Shown here: in pieces, positions 37,045-44,814 of the stretch
How the letters are laid out: each line of letters begins with the position of its first letter
How positions within the stretch are numbered: the stretch's first letter is position 1
Source: Anaerofustis stercorihominis DSM 17244
Lineage (GTDB): Bacteria > Bacillota > Clostridia > Eubacteriales > Anaerofustaceae
DNA: 64,000 bases
Direction: 5' to 3'
Assembly (NCBI RefSeq): GCF_000154825.1
Contig: NZ_DS560015.1
Location: 606,559-670,558, forward strand
Position numbers and translations under genes: made by a program
Notes under the pieces: generated by a model
Databases searched by the model: none
What the model saw: the letters and a program-made list of their open reading frames with translations, nothing else
Told to the model about the DNA's origin: nothing

Positions 37045-37377
37045 ATGAACTTAAGCGAGAAATTGACGATGATAAGAAAGAAAGAGGGATACTCTCAGGA
37101 AGAAGCCGCAGAAAAACTTAATGTGACCAGACAGACCATTTCAAACTGGGAAACGGGACAGACTTCACCAAGCATAGAACAGTCCATATCCATAGCAAAA
37201 CTATATAAAATAAGTCTTGATGAACTTACCGATAACGATATAAGGAATGTCATCGAAAACAAAGTATCCAATACGGAAAAGATAGCCGGATATATGATGT
37301 TATATATAAAGTTTATTGCGGCGGTTTTGGTAGTGCTTGTGATTATCGGTATCTCATGTGCTATATTTATCAAATAA
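37045..37377 (+). CDS. XRE regulator with C-terminal membrane anchor
   Basis: 110 aa. HTH_3 at 1-60 (SQEEAAEKLNVTRQTISNWE), followed by a linker and one transmembrane span (LYIKFIAAVLVVLVIIGISC). Membrane-tethered XRE proteins of this size are common in Clostridia; the signal is unknown. Start after AAAAGGAGAATAGCT. No other gene in the transcript. Confidence 0.88.
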   Translation: MNLSEKLTMIRKKEGYSQEEAAEKLNVTRQTISNWETGQTSPSIEQSISIAKLYKISLDELTDNDIRNVIENKVSNTEKIAGYMMLYIKFIAAVLVVLVIIGISCAIFIK

Positions 37378-37386
37378 TCAAAATAA

Positions 37387-37405
37387 AAGGGGCTAAGCCC
37401 CTTTA
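37387..37405 (+). terminator. Terminator of the XRE-TM gene
   Basis: AAAGGGGC-TA-GCCCCTTT stem, ten bases after the stop. The T-run is short. Confidence 0.65.
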
Positions 37406-37567
37406 ACCATTTTAAAGAACAATTTAAGTAACTCATTCAATCAATTCTTAACTAAAGTAATATAAATATATTTTTCTTTATATTATCATAAATTTATTTT
37501 TTCTAAATATATTAAAATAGCTTGATTTAATAAATAATTCTATAACTTTAATCAATGATAAATAATA

Positions 37568-37594
37568 AAAAAGCACAGCCAAGCCATGCTTTTA
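37568..37594 (-). terminator. Terminator of the YgjV-like gene
   Basis: Minus strand AAAGCA..TGCTTTTTT stem, about 20 bases past the stop. Confidence 0.7.
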
Positions 37595-37613
37595 AAAATC
37601 TTTCCTATATCTT

Positions 37614-38180
37614 TTATATTTTATCCGACGCATAATCAAAATCATCAAAAGTGATATTTTCTTTTATCTCTTCCATAGATACTTCACTGTCTCTATGTTT
37701 TATTATTGATATGGTATTTATGATAAGTGTAGTTGAATCCGACAGTGCCGTCGAAAAATCGAGTATCGAAAAGGAATAAACTATCCACATAAAAAGATTA
37801 GCCCATATACTGTATCTCGTTTCCTTTACCCCTTTTACATAATAACTGCAAAGAGTATACTGTACGGTCGCGATAATAGGTATGAGACCGATAAAGCCTC
37901 TGTTATTGACTGCTACTCCCAAGGTCACCGATAAAATAAGGAATACAATCATTACATTCTTCGTAAATTTATCCTTTGAAACAATAAAGTTCCTTACAGA
38001 AGAAATGAGAAGTGCGGCAATACCCGCATAAGAAGCAAAGAACCACGACGCTATACCGAGCAGAAAGGAATTAAAAAACTGAAGCATGAACACTCTGCTT
38101 CTGTCGTTTACTATACAGCTCGATATCATAAAAAGAGCCGCAATGAATGATATTATATTGCCTATGATTATGTTGTTCAT
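37614..38180 (-). CDS. YgjV-like inner membrane protein
   Basis: 188 aa with six or more hydrophobic spans: IIGNIISFIAALFMISSCIV, MLQFFNSFLLGIASWFFASY, AALLISSVRNFIVSKDKFTK and later spans, the repeat pattern of the YgjV family. Function is not established. Start after AAGAAAGGAAAAAATA. A repeat element begins a few bases upstream, so any promoter lies in or before it. Confidence 0.8.
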   Translation of the reverse strand: MNNIIIGNIISFIAALFMISSCIVNDRSRVFMLQFFNSFLLGIASWFFASYAGIAALLISSVRNFIVSKDKFTKNVMIVFLILSVTLGVAVNNRGFIGLIPIIATVQYTLCSYYVKGVKETRYSIWANLFMWIVYSFSILDFSTALSDSTTLIINTISIIKHRDSEVSMEEIKENITFDDFDYASDKI

Positions 38181-38189
38181 TATTTTTTC

Positions 38190-38838
38190 CTTTCTTTTTT
38201 AAGAAACAAACATTCAAGGGACTCCGTCCCTTATACCCTGCAAAGTTTTTTCCAAAGAAAAAAAACTTTGAGAAAAATTCTTCCACTGCGTGGTGCTTAG
38301 CCTTCGGCAAAAAAGATCTTTAACTTATTGAAGTCATTCATCCGCTATTTGCCTAAAAAATTTCTTAAATTAAATTTAAGAAAATATATTTCATGTAAAC
38401 ATAGTGGTATTAAAGTAGGATTAATTAAAGAAAATTGCAAATTTAAGTATAGAAAAACACTAAATAACATGATTTTTAGGGAACAGTCACTTCTCCCCTC
38501 CCAATAAATAAAAGTTTTATCTTTTATAATTGAATACACCTTTATATATTTGGCAAGGTAAATTCTCTTCCAAGGAATACTTATCTGCCCGAGATTTTTG
38601 AAACAATCGCCAATCTTTCATATACTATAAAAGTTATTAGTTTAATTAACTAAACCCCATAATAAAAGTAAAACTTCTACTACGGGGTTGGGGTATAGAC
38701 TGTTCCAAAATTTTCGGGCAGAAAATTTTAGGAAATTCAGTCTATTAAAGCCTCCGCGGCTCCCGCGGAAGCGTTTTTCTCAAAATTTTTTCGCTTTGGA
38801 AAAAACTTTGCGGGGTTTTAGGGGCAGAGCCCCTTATA
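38190..38838. repeat. Full-length mosaic repeat between typA and the YgjV-like gene
   Basis: About 650 bp. Left end AAGAAACAAACATTCAAGGG, with hairpin AAGGGACTCCGTCCCTTA; right end GGGGTTTTAGGGGCAGAGCC followed by CCTTA. Contains AAAGTTTTTTCC..AAAAAAACTTTG near the left and the same type of palindrome near the right (38790-38815), the core TTCATCCGCTATTTGCC, and a GACTGTTCC..AATTCAGTC hairpin. The right end abuts the typA stop. Confidence 0.85.
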
Positions 38839-38840
38839 TT

Positions 38841-40670
38841 TTATTTACCTTGTTGTTTTTTTCTGTTTTCCGCTTTTATCCTGTCTTGTTTATTCAAGTA
38901 TTCTTTTCTTACTCTTAAATGATTTGGTGTTACTTCCAACAGTTCGTCGTCATTTATGAATTCGAGGTACTGTTCCAAACTAAGCTGTCTGTGAGGAGTA
39001 AGTCTTAAAGTTTCGTCGCTTCCGGAAGCACGCATATTCGTTACCTGCTTACGCTTACATACGTTTACCGTCATATCGTCGGGTCTTGCATTTTCTCCGA
39101 CTACCATTCCTTCGTAAACCGTAGTGTTTGGTCCTATGAATAAAGAACCTCTTTCCTGAGCGTTGTAAAGTCCGTAAGTAATGCTTTCTCCCGGTTCGCT
39201 TGCTATAAGAGAACCTCTGCTCCTTCCTTCGAAGTCGCCTTTGTATGGCATATATTTTTCAAAGTTTGAATTTATTACCGCAGTTCCCTTTGTCGCAGTC
39301 ATAAGTTCACTTCTGTATCCTATAAGTCCGCGGGACGGTATCATGAACTCAAGTCTTGTATAGCTGTCGCTTGATTTGTTCATATTCAAAAGCTCACCTT
39401 TTCTGTTGGCACAGCTTTCGATTACCGTTCCAGTATGGTCGTCATGTACGTCGATAACAAGCCTTTCGAAAGGTTCACACTTAACTCCGTCGATAACCTT
39501 TGTGATTACGGTCGGTTTTGAAACCATGAATTCATATCCTTCTCTACGCATGTTTTCTATCAGTATAGATAAATGAAGTTCCCCTCTACCCGATACTTTG
39601 AAAGTATCCGCACTATCCGTAGGTTTTACTTCAAGAGAAATATTGGATAAAAGCTCTCTGAACAGTCTGTTTCTGAGATGTCTGCTTGTTACGTATTTTC
39701 CGTCCATTCCAGCCAAAGGAGAAGTGTTTACGGAAAAATTCATGGAAAGTACGGGTTTGTCGATTTCAACGAAAGGCATTGCTTCCACGCCCTCTGCGGA
39801 ACCTATGGTTTCACCTATATTTATATCTGCAATACCCGCGATACAAATAATTTCGCCCGCACTTGCACTCTTGCAAGGTACTTTGTTAAGTCCTTCGTAA
39901 GTATAAAGCTGAGAAATCTTACCCTTTGATATTTCCCCCTCTTTTCTCGCTATTGTCACGCTTTCGTTTGTCGATACACTTCCTCTTTCTATCTTACCGA
40001 TAGCAAGTCTTCCTGTGTATTCGTCGTATTCGATATTTGATACAAGGAACTGAAAATCCCCTTCTTCATCTCCCACAGGACAAGGTATTTCATCTTTGAT
40101 AGCCTTAAAAAGTACTCCCATACCCTCTGCTTGTCTCTGAGGAGTTTCGCTTGCCCAGCCTTGTTTAGCGGAAGCAAAAAGTATTTTTGAATCAAGATAG
40201 CTTTCATCCGCTTCAAGGTCTATGAAAAGTTCAAGTACGTCGTCAGCGATTTTTTCCGGAGTGGAATTTTCTCTGTCGACTTTGTTTATAACGATGATAA
40301 CAGGCAGGTTTTGTTCCAAAGCTTTCTTTAAAACAAATCTCGTCTGAGGCATACATCCTTCGAATGCATCCGCAAGGAGGATTACCCCGTTTACAAGGGA
40401 TAAACTTCTTTCCACTTCCCCGCCGAAATCGGCATGTCCCGGAGTATCTACGATATTAATTTTGATATCGTCGTAGTATACAGATGTGTTTTTTGCAAGG
40501 ATCGTAATCCCTCTTTCTCTTTCCAAATCGTTGGAGTCCATGACTCTTTCGTTTACATCTTCGTTATCTCTGAATGTACCGCTTTGTTTAAGCATTGCAT
40601 CTATAAGCGTCGTTTTACCATGGTCTACATGGGCAATAATAGCAATATTTCTAATATTCTCTTTTTTCAT
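38841..40670 (-). CDS. typA: Ribosome-associated GTPase TypA/BipA
   Basis: 609 aa, typical length. G1 [14 protein letters not shown]3 [17 protein letters not shown]4 VINKVDRE, then EF-G-like domains II, III and V and the BipA C-terminal domain ([20 protein letters not shown]). Acts on the ribosome in 50S assembly and stress or cold responses. Start after AGGAAACAAATAA. Single gene. Confidence 0.97.
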   Translation of the reverse strand: MKKENIRNIAIIAHVDHGKTTLIDAMLKQSGTFRDNEDVNERVMDSNDLERERGITILAKNTSVYYDDIKINIVDTPGHADFGGEVERSLSLVNGVILLADAFEGCMPQTRFVLKKALEQNLPVIIVINKVDRENSTPEKIADDVLELFIDLEADESYLDSKILFASAKQGWASETPQRQAEGMGVLFKAIKDEIPCPVGDEEGDFQFLVSNIEYDEYTGRLAIGKIERGSVSTNESVTIARKEGEISKGKISQLYTYEGLNKVPCKSASAGEIICIAGIADINIGETIGSAEGVEAMPFVEIDKPVLSMNFSVNTSPLAGMDGKYVTSRHLRNRLFRELLSNISLEVKPTDSADTFKVSGRGELHLSILIENMRREGYEFMVSKPTVITKVIDGVKCEPFERLVIDVHDDHTGTVIESCANRKGELLNMNKSSDSYTRLEFMIPSRGLIGYRSELMTATKGTAVINSNFEKYMPYKGDFEGRSRGSLIASEPGESITYGLYNAQERGSLFIGPNTTVYEGMVVGENARPDDMTVNVCKRKQVTNMRASGSDETLRLTPHRQLSLEQYLEFINDDELLEVTPNHLRVRKEYLNKQDRIKAENRKKQQGK

Positions 40671-40711
40671 TTATTTGTTTCCTTTAATATAATATGAGCA
40701 TTTAATAAAAA

Positions 40712-40766
40712 GTGCAAAAAAATAGCACCATAATCTTCATTAACTTATAGATTATAGCACTATACA
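40712..40766 (-). terminator. Terminator of the rubredoxin gene
   Basis: Minus strand ATAGTGCTATAATCT pairs with AGATTATGGTGCTAT (one mismatch), followed by TTTTTTT. Confidence 0.85.
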
Positions 40767-40789
40767 AGGGTATTGTCAATTTTAAGACA

Positions 40790-40954
40790 TTAGTCTTCAA
40801 GTTTTTCAAATGCGTCTTTTTTAACAAAACACACTGGGCAGACATAAGTATCGGGAACATCTTCCCACTTTGTATTTGGCGGGATATTGTTATCCGGATC
40901 TCCGAGTTCTTCGTCATAAATATATCCACATAATGTACATTCGTATTTAGCCAT
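40790..40954 (-). CDS. Rubredoxin
   Basis: 54 aa. [20 protein letters not shown] carries the first knuckle (CxxCG) and [14 protein letters not shown] the second. The family usually has CPxCGV; here Gly is Phe, next to the second iron ligand. Conserved aromatic residues Tyr11, Tyr13 and Trp30 are present. Electron carrier, plausibly for rubrerythrin-type peroxide reduction. Start after GGAGGTATGAA on the minus strand. Single gene with its own terminator. Confidence 0.92.
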   Translation of the reverse strand: MAKYECTLCGYIYDEELGDPDNNIPPNTKWEDVPDTYVCPVCFVKKDAFEKLED

Positions 40955-41089
40955 TTCATACCTCCGTTTTCTATATATTTTCTCTTAAAAATATTATTTT
41001 ATACAGACGGTTTTAATTTAATCAAAGTTATGATTAAAACTTGAGAGGAGCGAATAATTATGATATATTTTATATCAAAGGAGAATGAC

Positions 41090-41530
41090 ATGAGATACTT
41101 ACCATATATAATTATTTTATCATTCAGTATTATAGGTGCATTATATACTGTTTTGTACATAAACTTAAAGAAAAAGAAAGAAAAAGATTTTATAACCTAC
41201 GAAGAAAATGCAAATAAAGAAACGGAAGAAAAGAATAAAATATTCCTTTTATACGTCGTTTGTATGACAAATATCGTTTTTGCGGTAATGGAAAGTCTGT
41301 TGATTTACACCAGGAGCTTTGAACTTATTTTAAGCACAAATCTTATAAGGACATGTTCCGTCATCGCAGTTTTGAATTTTGCGGCTATGATAATAAAAGC
41401 CACATTTGCGGGAAACAATGTAAATAAAATCACAGACAGAGAAGTGTTTTCAAAAACTTTGATTCAAATGTCTTTCGGAGAAGTCCTTACGGTATTAGGG
41501 CTATTGATACTCGGACTTATCATAATATAA
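41090..41530 (+). CDS. Four-span membrane protein, faintly like ATP synthase subunit c/K
   Basis: 146 aa from ATG 41090, chosen for AAAGGAGAATGAC; an upstream ATG at 41060 also has GAGAGGAG. Spans: YIIILSFSIIGALYTVLYI, FLLYVVCMTNIVFAVMESLL, AVLNFAAMIIKATFAG, QMSFGEVLTVLGLLILGLII. The last has a Glu inside the membrane and the FGE..GLL..GLII pattern of V-type c subunits, but no other ATPase genes are near. The family is not established. Confidence 0.45.
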   Translation: MRYLPYIIILSFSIIGALYTVLYINLKKKKEKDFITYEENANKETEEKNKIFLLYVVCMTNIVFAVMESLLIYTRSFELILSTNLIRTCSVIAVLNFAAMIIKATFAGNNVNKITDREVFSKTLIQMSFGEVLTVLGLLILGLIII

Positions 41531-41825
41531 AATGCTCTCATTGGTTAATAGCTTTTTTAGGTAAATAGACGTTGTTATTATTAAACAGGTTTAAATTTTT
41601 TAATAAGAAAACATAATACCATAATATATATTTTATAGAACTTAATATATCTTAAATATATATAATTATATAAACAAGAAGTACACTTTTAATCATTATT
41701 CTGATTTTGTATGTCATTACATATATCATAAGGCTGGTATTTTTTACTATTCCTTAATTATTAAAAAATTCTTAAGTTTGAATTAAATGTGATGAATTCG
41801 TGTTCTCTTGTGATATAATTAAAAA

Positions 41826-41922
41826 GTAAAGAAATTATATATTTTTAAAAGATTACGTATTTTAGAACAGAGAATTGAAACACTAATAAAAAAATCCGTT
41901 GCAAGATGGATTTTTTTATTTT
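41826..41922 (+). ncRNA. Candidate small RNA
   Basis: An extended -10 TGATATAAT (41811-41819) is followed by about 70 bases without a coding frame and a terminator (AAATCC..GGATTTTTTT, 41888-41917). No -35 is obvious. It is alone in the gap between the membrane gene and the deacetylase. Confidence 0.4.
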
Positions 41923-41958
41923 TTTAAATTAAAAATAAAAATGAAAAGAAGAGTTGAT

Positions 41959-42001
41959 TACGGGGCGCGGAATCTGCCGAAAGCAGGCGTAGTGCCCCGT
42001 A
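41959..42001 (+). repeat. Structured 39-nt motif, copy 1
   Basis: Outer stem TACGGGGC / GCCCCGTA, internal loop strands GCGGAAT and GCGTAGT, inner hairpin CTGC-CGAAA-GCAG. G+C-rich in an AT-rich gap. See copy 2 in inverted orientation at 42266. Confidence 0.75.
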
Positions 42002-42176
42002 AACGCAATATTCACAAATTCTTAATAAAAAATATAGGAAAATTTATATAATATTAATTCTATTATCATTTTATTTTAATTTAAGGGTTTTATAATAATC
42101 CTTGTAAAATATAAAAATAAATAAAAAAGTTTATTGTTATATTTTTATCCTTTGAAATTGATATTGTTTTGTTTCG

Positions 42177-42206
42177 AAAAAAGGCACCTATTTGGTGTCT
42201 TTTTTC
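42177..42206 (+). terminator. Terminator without an obvious gene
   Basis: AAAAAAGGCACC-TATTT-GGTGTCTTTTTT, between the two structured motifs. It could end read-through or a small RNA covering copy 1; because of the A-run it can also work on the minus strand. Confidence 0.7.
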
Positions 42207-42265
42207 ATTTAAATTTATTTTTGCGGAATACTAATAATAAAATAAAAATTTAATATAAAAAAATA

Positions 42266-42304
42266 CCGGGCACTACGCCTCGCTTCACGAGATTCCGCGC
42301 CCGG
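42266..42304 (-). repeat. Structured 39-nt motif, copy 2 (inverted)
   Basis: Read on the minus strand: outer stem CCGGGC / GCCCGG, the same internal loop strands GCGGAAT and GCGTAGT, inner hairpin CTCG-TGAAG-CGAG. Stem bases differ from copy 1 in compensating pairs. Confidence 0.75.
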
Positions 42305-42545
42305 ACACAAAGCATAACCTAAGGATTTTTAATTTTCCCAGTATCATAAAATCAACAATTAAAAAATGGTTTTTAATAAACATATCTTTTGAACATTTTA
42401 ATATATATAAAATTATATACACAATACTAAAACGCTTAAAATTATAAAAGATATCATACGTGATAAATAAGGACCAAATTAAAATTTAGAAAGTTTAATC
42501 ATAAAGATGGACTTTGTCTATATACTTTATTAGGAGGGATAAACA

Positions 42546-43340
42546 ATGATTGATCTTAACAGAAAAAAACTTATATCTATTTTATTTGGAATTATTGCGG
42601 TGATTATAATCGCGGTCATATGTTTTGGTTTTATTCACAAAATAAGTGCGGGGATAGACAAGACCGAATGGGGACTCGGAAACTACGGGGACGGGAAACA
42701 GCCTGTCGGGAACGCGGATAAAGAAACGCTCTCTAAATATGATGCTTATTATGTAGGCAATGAAAATGAAAAAAATATTTATCTTACTTTTGACGCAGGA
42801 TACGAAAACGGATATACCGAAAAAATCCTTGATACATTAAAAGAACAAAAGGTGCCGGCAACATTCTTTTTAGTAGGAAACTACCTTGAAAAAAATCCGG
42901 AACTCGTTAAAAGAATGATTAAAGAAGGACATATAGTAGCAAATCATACATATTCTCATAAAGATTTAAGATATGTCAGCGACGAAGAATTTAAAAAGCA
43001 GGTCAATGATTTTGCGGATCTATACAAAAAAACCACAGGACAGGAAATCAAAAAATATTTAAGACCGCCTGAAGGAACTTTTAACGAACATTCTTTGGCT
43101 ATGGCAAAAAGCATGGGTTATAAAACGATTTTCTGGTCACTTGCTTATAACGACTGGAACAATAATCAGCAGAAAAGTTACAGCGAAGTGTTCGACAAAG
43201 TGCTTCCCAAACTTCATAACGGATGCATACTACTTCTTCATTCAACTTCAAAAACCAACGGCGAAGTACTGGGAGATTTGCTTTCAAAAATCAAAGAGGA
43301 AGGATATACTTTTAAAAGTTTAGACGAACTTGCAAAATAG
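42546..43340 (+). CDS. Polysaccharide deacetylase, PdaA-like
   Basis: 264 aa. One N-terminal membrane anchor (LISILFGIIAVIIIAVICFG), then a NodB domain: LTFDAGYENGYTEKILD (motif 1, metal Asp), ANHTYSHKDL (motif 2, His-Xaa3-His), YLRPPEGTFN (motif 3), IFWSLAYNDWNN (motif 4) and CILLLHSTSKTNGE (motif 5). The spacing and LAYNDW match the delta-lactam-forming muramic acid de-N-acetylase PdaA of spore cortex synthesis. Strong site TAGGAGGGATAAACA. Confidence 0.9.
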   Translation: MIDLNRKKLISILFGIIAVIIIAVICFGFIHKISAGIDKTEWGLGNYGDGKQPVGNADKETLSKYDAYYVGNENEKNIYLTFDAGYENGYTEKILDTLKEQKVPATFFLVGNYLEKNPELVKRMIKEGHIVANHTYSHKDLRYVSDEEFKKQVNDFADLYKKTTGQEIKKYLRPPEGTFNEHSLAMAKSMGYKTIFWSLAYNDWNNNQQKSYSEVFDKVLPKLHNGCILLLHSTSKTNGEVLGDLLSKIKEEGYTFKSLDELAK

Positions 43341-43418
43341 TTTAATAATATTTTTCATTTTTCACATACTAATTATGTAACGTTAAGTTACTTAATTACA
43401 AATTCAGGAGGATATAAA

Positions 43419-43589
43419 ATGAAAAATACTGCTATTCAATGTGATGTTAAAAGCTGTGAATACAATTGTCAGGATTGTAACTACTGTTCATTGGAATCAA
43501 TCAAGGTAGGAACTCACGAAGCTCATCCTACACAATGTGCTTGTACTGACTGTAAATCTTTTAAATTAAAAGAAAACTGTTGTAAATAA
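43419..43589 (+). CDS. DUF1540 cysteine-rich small protein
   Basis: 56 aa with ten Cys: QCDVKSCEYNCQDCNYCSLE, then HPTQCACTDCKSF and a CC pair near the end. This is the DUF1540 layout common in spore-forming Clostridia, often in two copies per protein; probably metal-binding, function unknown. Strong ribosome site TCAGGAGGATATAAA. It follows the deacetylase by 78 bases and may share its transcript. Confidence 0.88.
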   Translation: MKNTAIQCDVKSCEYNCQDCNYCSLESIKVGTHEAHPTQCACTDCKSFKLKENCCK

Positions 43590-43599
43590 CAACGTATAC

Positions 43600-43735
43600 G
43601 TACTTTTAAAAGATTAAAAGTACTAAAAATCTCCGCTTAAGCCTCGGTGGCTAAATTCGACTTGATTTTTAAGAAAATTTGCCCAATTTTCTTAAAAAAG
43701 TCTCATCCCATCCCCTTAAACGGATAATAAAGGTA
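43600..43735. repeat. Decayed mosaic repeat
   Basis: TTTTAAAAGATTAAAAGTAC and CTCCGCTTAAGCC..GGTGGCT match the left arm of elements at 50200 and 59750; the hairpin that follows (TTTTTAAGAAAATT..AATTTTCTTAAAAA) has replaced the usual GACTG arm. The terminal GGGGC hairpin is missing. Confidence 0.6.
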
Positions 43736-44230
43736 AAACAATTTTAAATCTTATTGCAAAATATTGAATTATTAAGCAAACAGACTTACCCCTTCCCCTA
43801 TTAACTGTTGAGTCAGAATCGAAAATGTACGTAACGACTCAATATAATGAGTATGATATAAAAATATAAATATAGGTTTATGATTTTTATGTCATACAAT
43901 AAAATAAATCTAACCTAAGAAGGAAGAACAATGAGTTCTTCCTTTTTTATTTTTTAATTTTCATGTTACGATCAATATTGACTATAAACAAAAATTTATT
44001 AATAAAATAACCCTTATCTCCTGCTTAAATTTTAAAACATTAAGCTTTAAATAGCATAGTAATAGTAATATAAACTTAATACTTATTAAAAAAATAAGAT
44101 ATGATATTTTAATTTTTTTATTTATATTAATTAAATATCGATATACTATTTTTTCTGATTTACTTCAATTTTAAATACATAATTTTTTTACCATATCTTA
44201 ATTACAAGTTACGAACATATGAAATATATA
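43736..44230. other. AT-rich intergenic with an orphan terminator
   Basis: TTGAGTC and GACTCAA (43810-43845) form an inverted repeat just before ATATAAT. The terminator GGAAGAAC-AATGA-GTTCTTCC-TTTTTT lies at 43920-43948. Together they could bound a short RNA of about 90 nt, or the terminator may serve the DUF1540 gene. Nothing else was seen. Confidence 0.4.
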
Positions 44231-44262
44231 TTGACTTATTATGTATCAACATATATGATACA
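44231..44262 (+). promoter_or_regulatory. Promoter with overlapping palindromic operator for the RHH genes
   Basis: TTGACT (44231-44236), 17-base spacer, TATGAT (44254-44259). A perfect inverted repeat TGTATCA-N7-TGATACA (44242-44262) covers the spacer and the -10. A further half-like ATGGATAC follows. This placement fits autorepression by the first RHH protein. Confidence 0.75.
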
Positions 44263-44294
44263 TATATGGATACGAAAAAAGGCGGTGATTTTAC

Positions 44295-44468
44295 TTGGTA
44301 TCTAAAAGAGGAAGACCGACAGATGACCCTAAGACATTGAATACACGTATAAGGCTTTCGGAAAATGATGTTTCAATGCTGAAATACTGCAGTGACATCA
44401 CAGGAAAGACAAAATCCGAAATCATAAGAATGGGAATAAAGAAGGTCTACGAGGAACTAAAAAAATAA
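44295..44468 (+). CDS. Ribbon-helix-helix (CopG/Arc-like) DNA-binding protein
   Basis: 57 aa, TTG start after AAGGCGGTGATTTTAC. Basic arm SKRGRPTDDPK, beta strand TLNTRIRLS, helix A ENDVSMLKYCSDITG and helix B KSEIIRMGIKKVYEEL: a complete RHH fold. Such proteins repress their own promoters, often as plasmid copy controllers or antitoxins. A palindromic operator lies on its promoter. No toxin gene of a known family follows; the next gene is another RHH-like protein. Confidence 0.8.
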   Translation: MVSKRGRPTDDPKTLNTRIRLSENDVSMLKYCSDITGKTKSEIIRMGIKKVYEELKK

Positions 44469-44470
44469 AA

Positions 44471-44555
44471 GGTAGCCCAGCACCCTGCAAGATGACATGG
44501 ACTACCAACCCCAAACGGAGTATGTAAATATTATACACTGCATACTTCTGTTTGG
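44471..44555 (+). other. Two hairpins between the RHH genes
   Basis: Hairpin 1 closes GGTAG (44471-44475) with CTACC (44502-44506). Hairpin 2 (44511-44555) pairs CCAAACGGAGTATG with CATACTTCTGTTTGG over about 14 pairs with one bulge and a 16-base loop. There is no T-run after it, so it is not a standard terminator; it could control expression of the second gene. Confidence 0.6.
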
Positions 44556-44580
44556 CAAGGAATAAACGGAGGTTAAAATA

Positions 44581-44733
44581 ATGAATGACACAGAATATTT
44601 GGACATTGATTTAGATAAAGACAGCTACAGTAAATTGATGGAGTATTGTAAAATCAAAAAGGTATCTAAAGATAAAGCAATCAAAATGATAATAAAAGAT
44701 ATTTCGGAAAATATAAAAAAGGAAGGACATTAA
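44581..44733 (+). CDS. Second small RHH-like protein
   Basis: 50 aa. Strand EYLDIDLD, helix KDSYSKLMEYCKIKK, turn VS, helix KDKAIKMIIKDISENIKKE: the same strand-helix-helix plan as the previous gene but without the basic N-terminal arm and with an acidic strand, which would be unusual for DNA contact. It may be a partner or modulator of the first RHH protein. Start after ACGGAGGTTAAAATA. Confidence 0.6.
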   Translation: MNDTEYLDIDLDKDSYSKLMEYCKIKKVSKDKAIKMIIKDISENIKKEGH

Positions 44734-44748
44734 GTCTTTCCTTTTTAT
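44717..44748 (+). terminator. Terminator of the RHH operon
   Basis: AAGGAAGGAC-ATTAA-GTCTTTCCTT then TTTT; the stop codon lies in the loop. Confidence 0.85.
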
Positions 44749-44776
44749 TTAATTGATTATCAAATTTTAAAATATG

Positions 44777-44802
44777 TAAAAAAGACCGCTTTAAGCGGTC
44801 TT
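44777..44802 (-). terminator. Terminator of ftsZ / dcw cluster
   Basis: Minus strand AAGACCGC-TTAAA-GCGGTCTT followed by TTTT, 13 bases past the ftsZ stop. Confidence 0.9.
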
Positions 44803-44814
44803 AAATTTCATATA

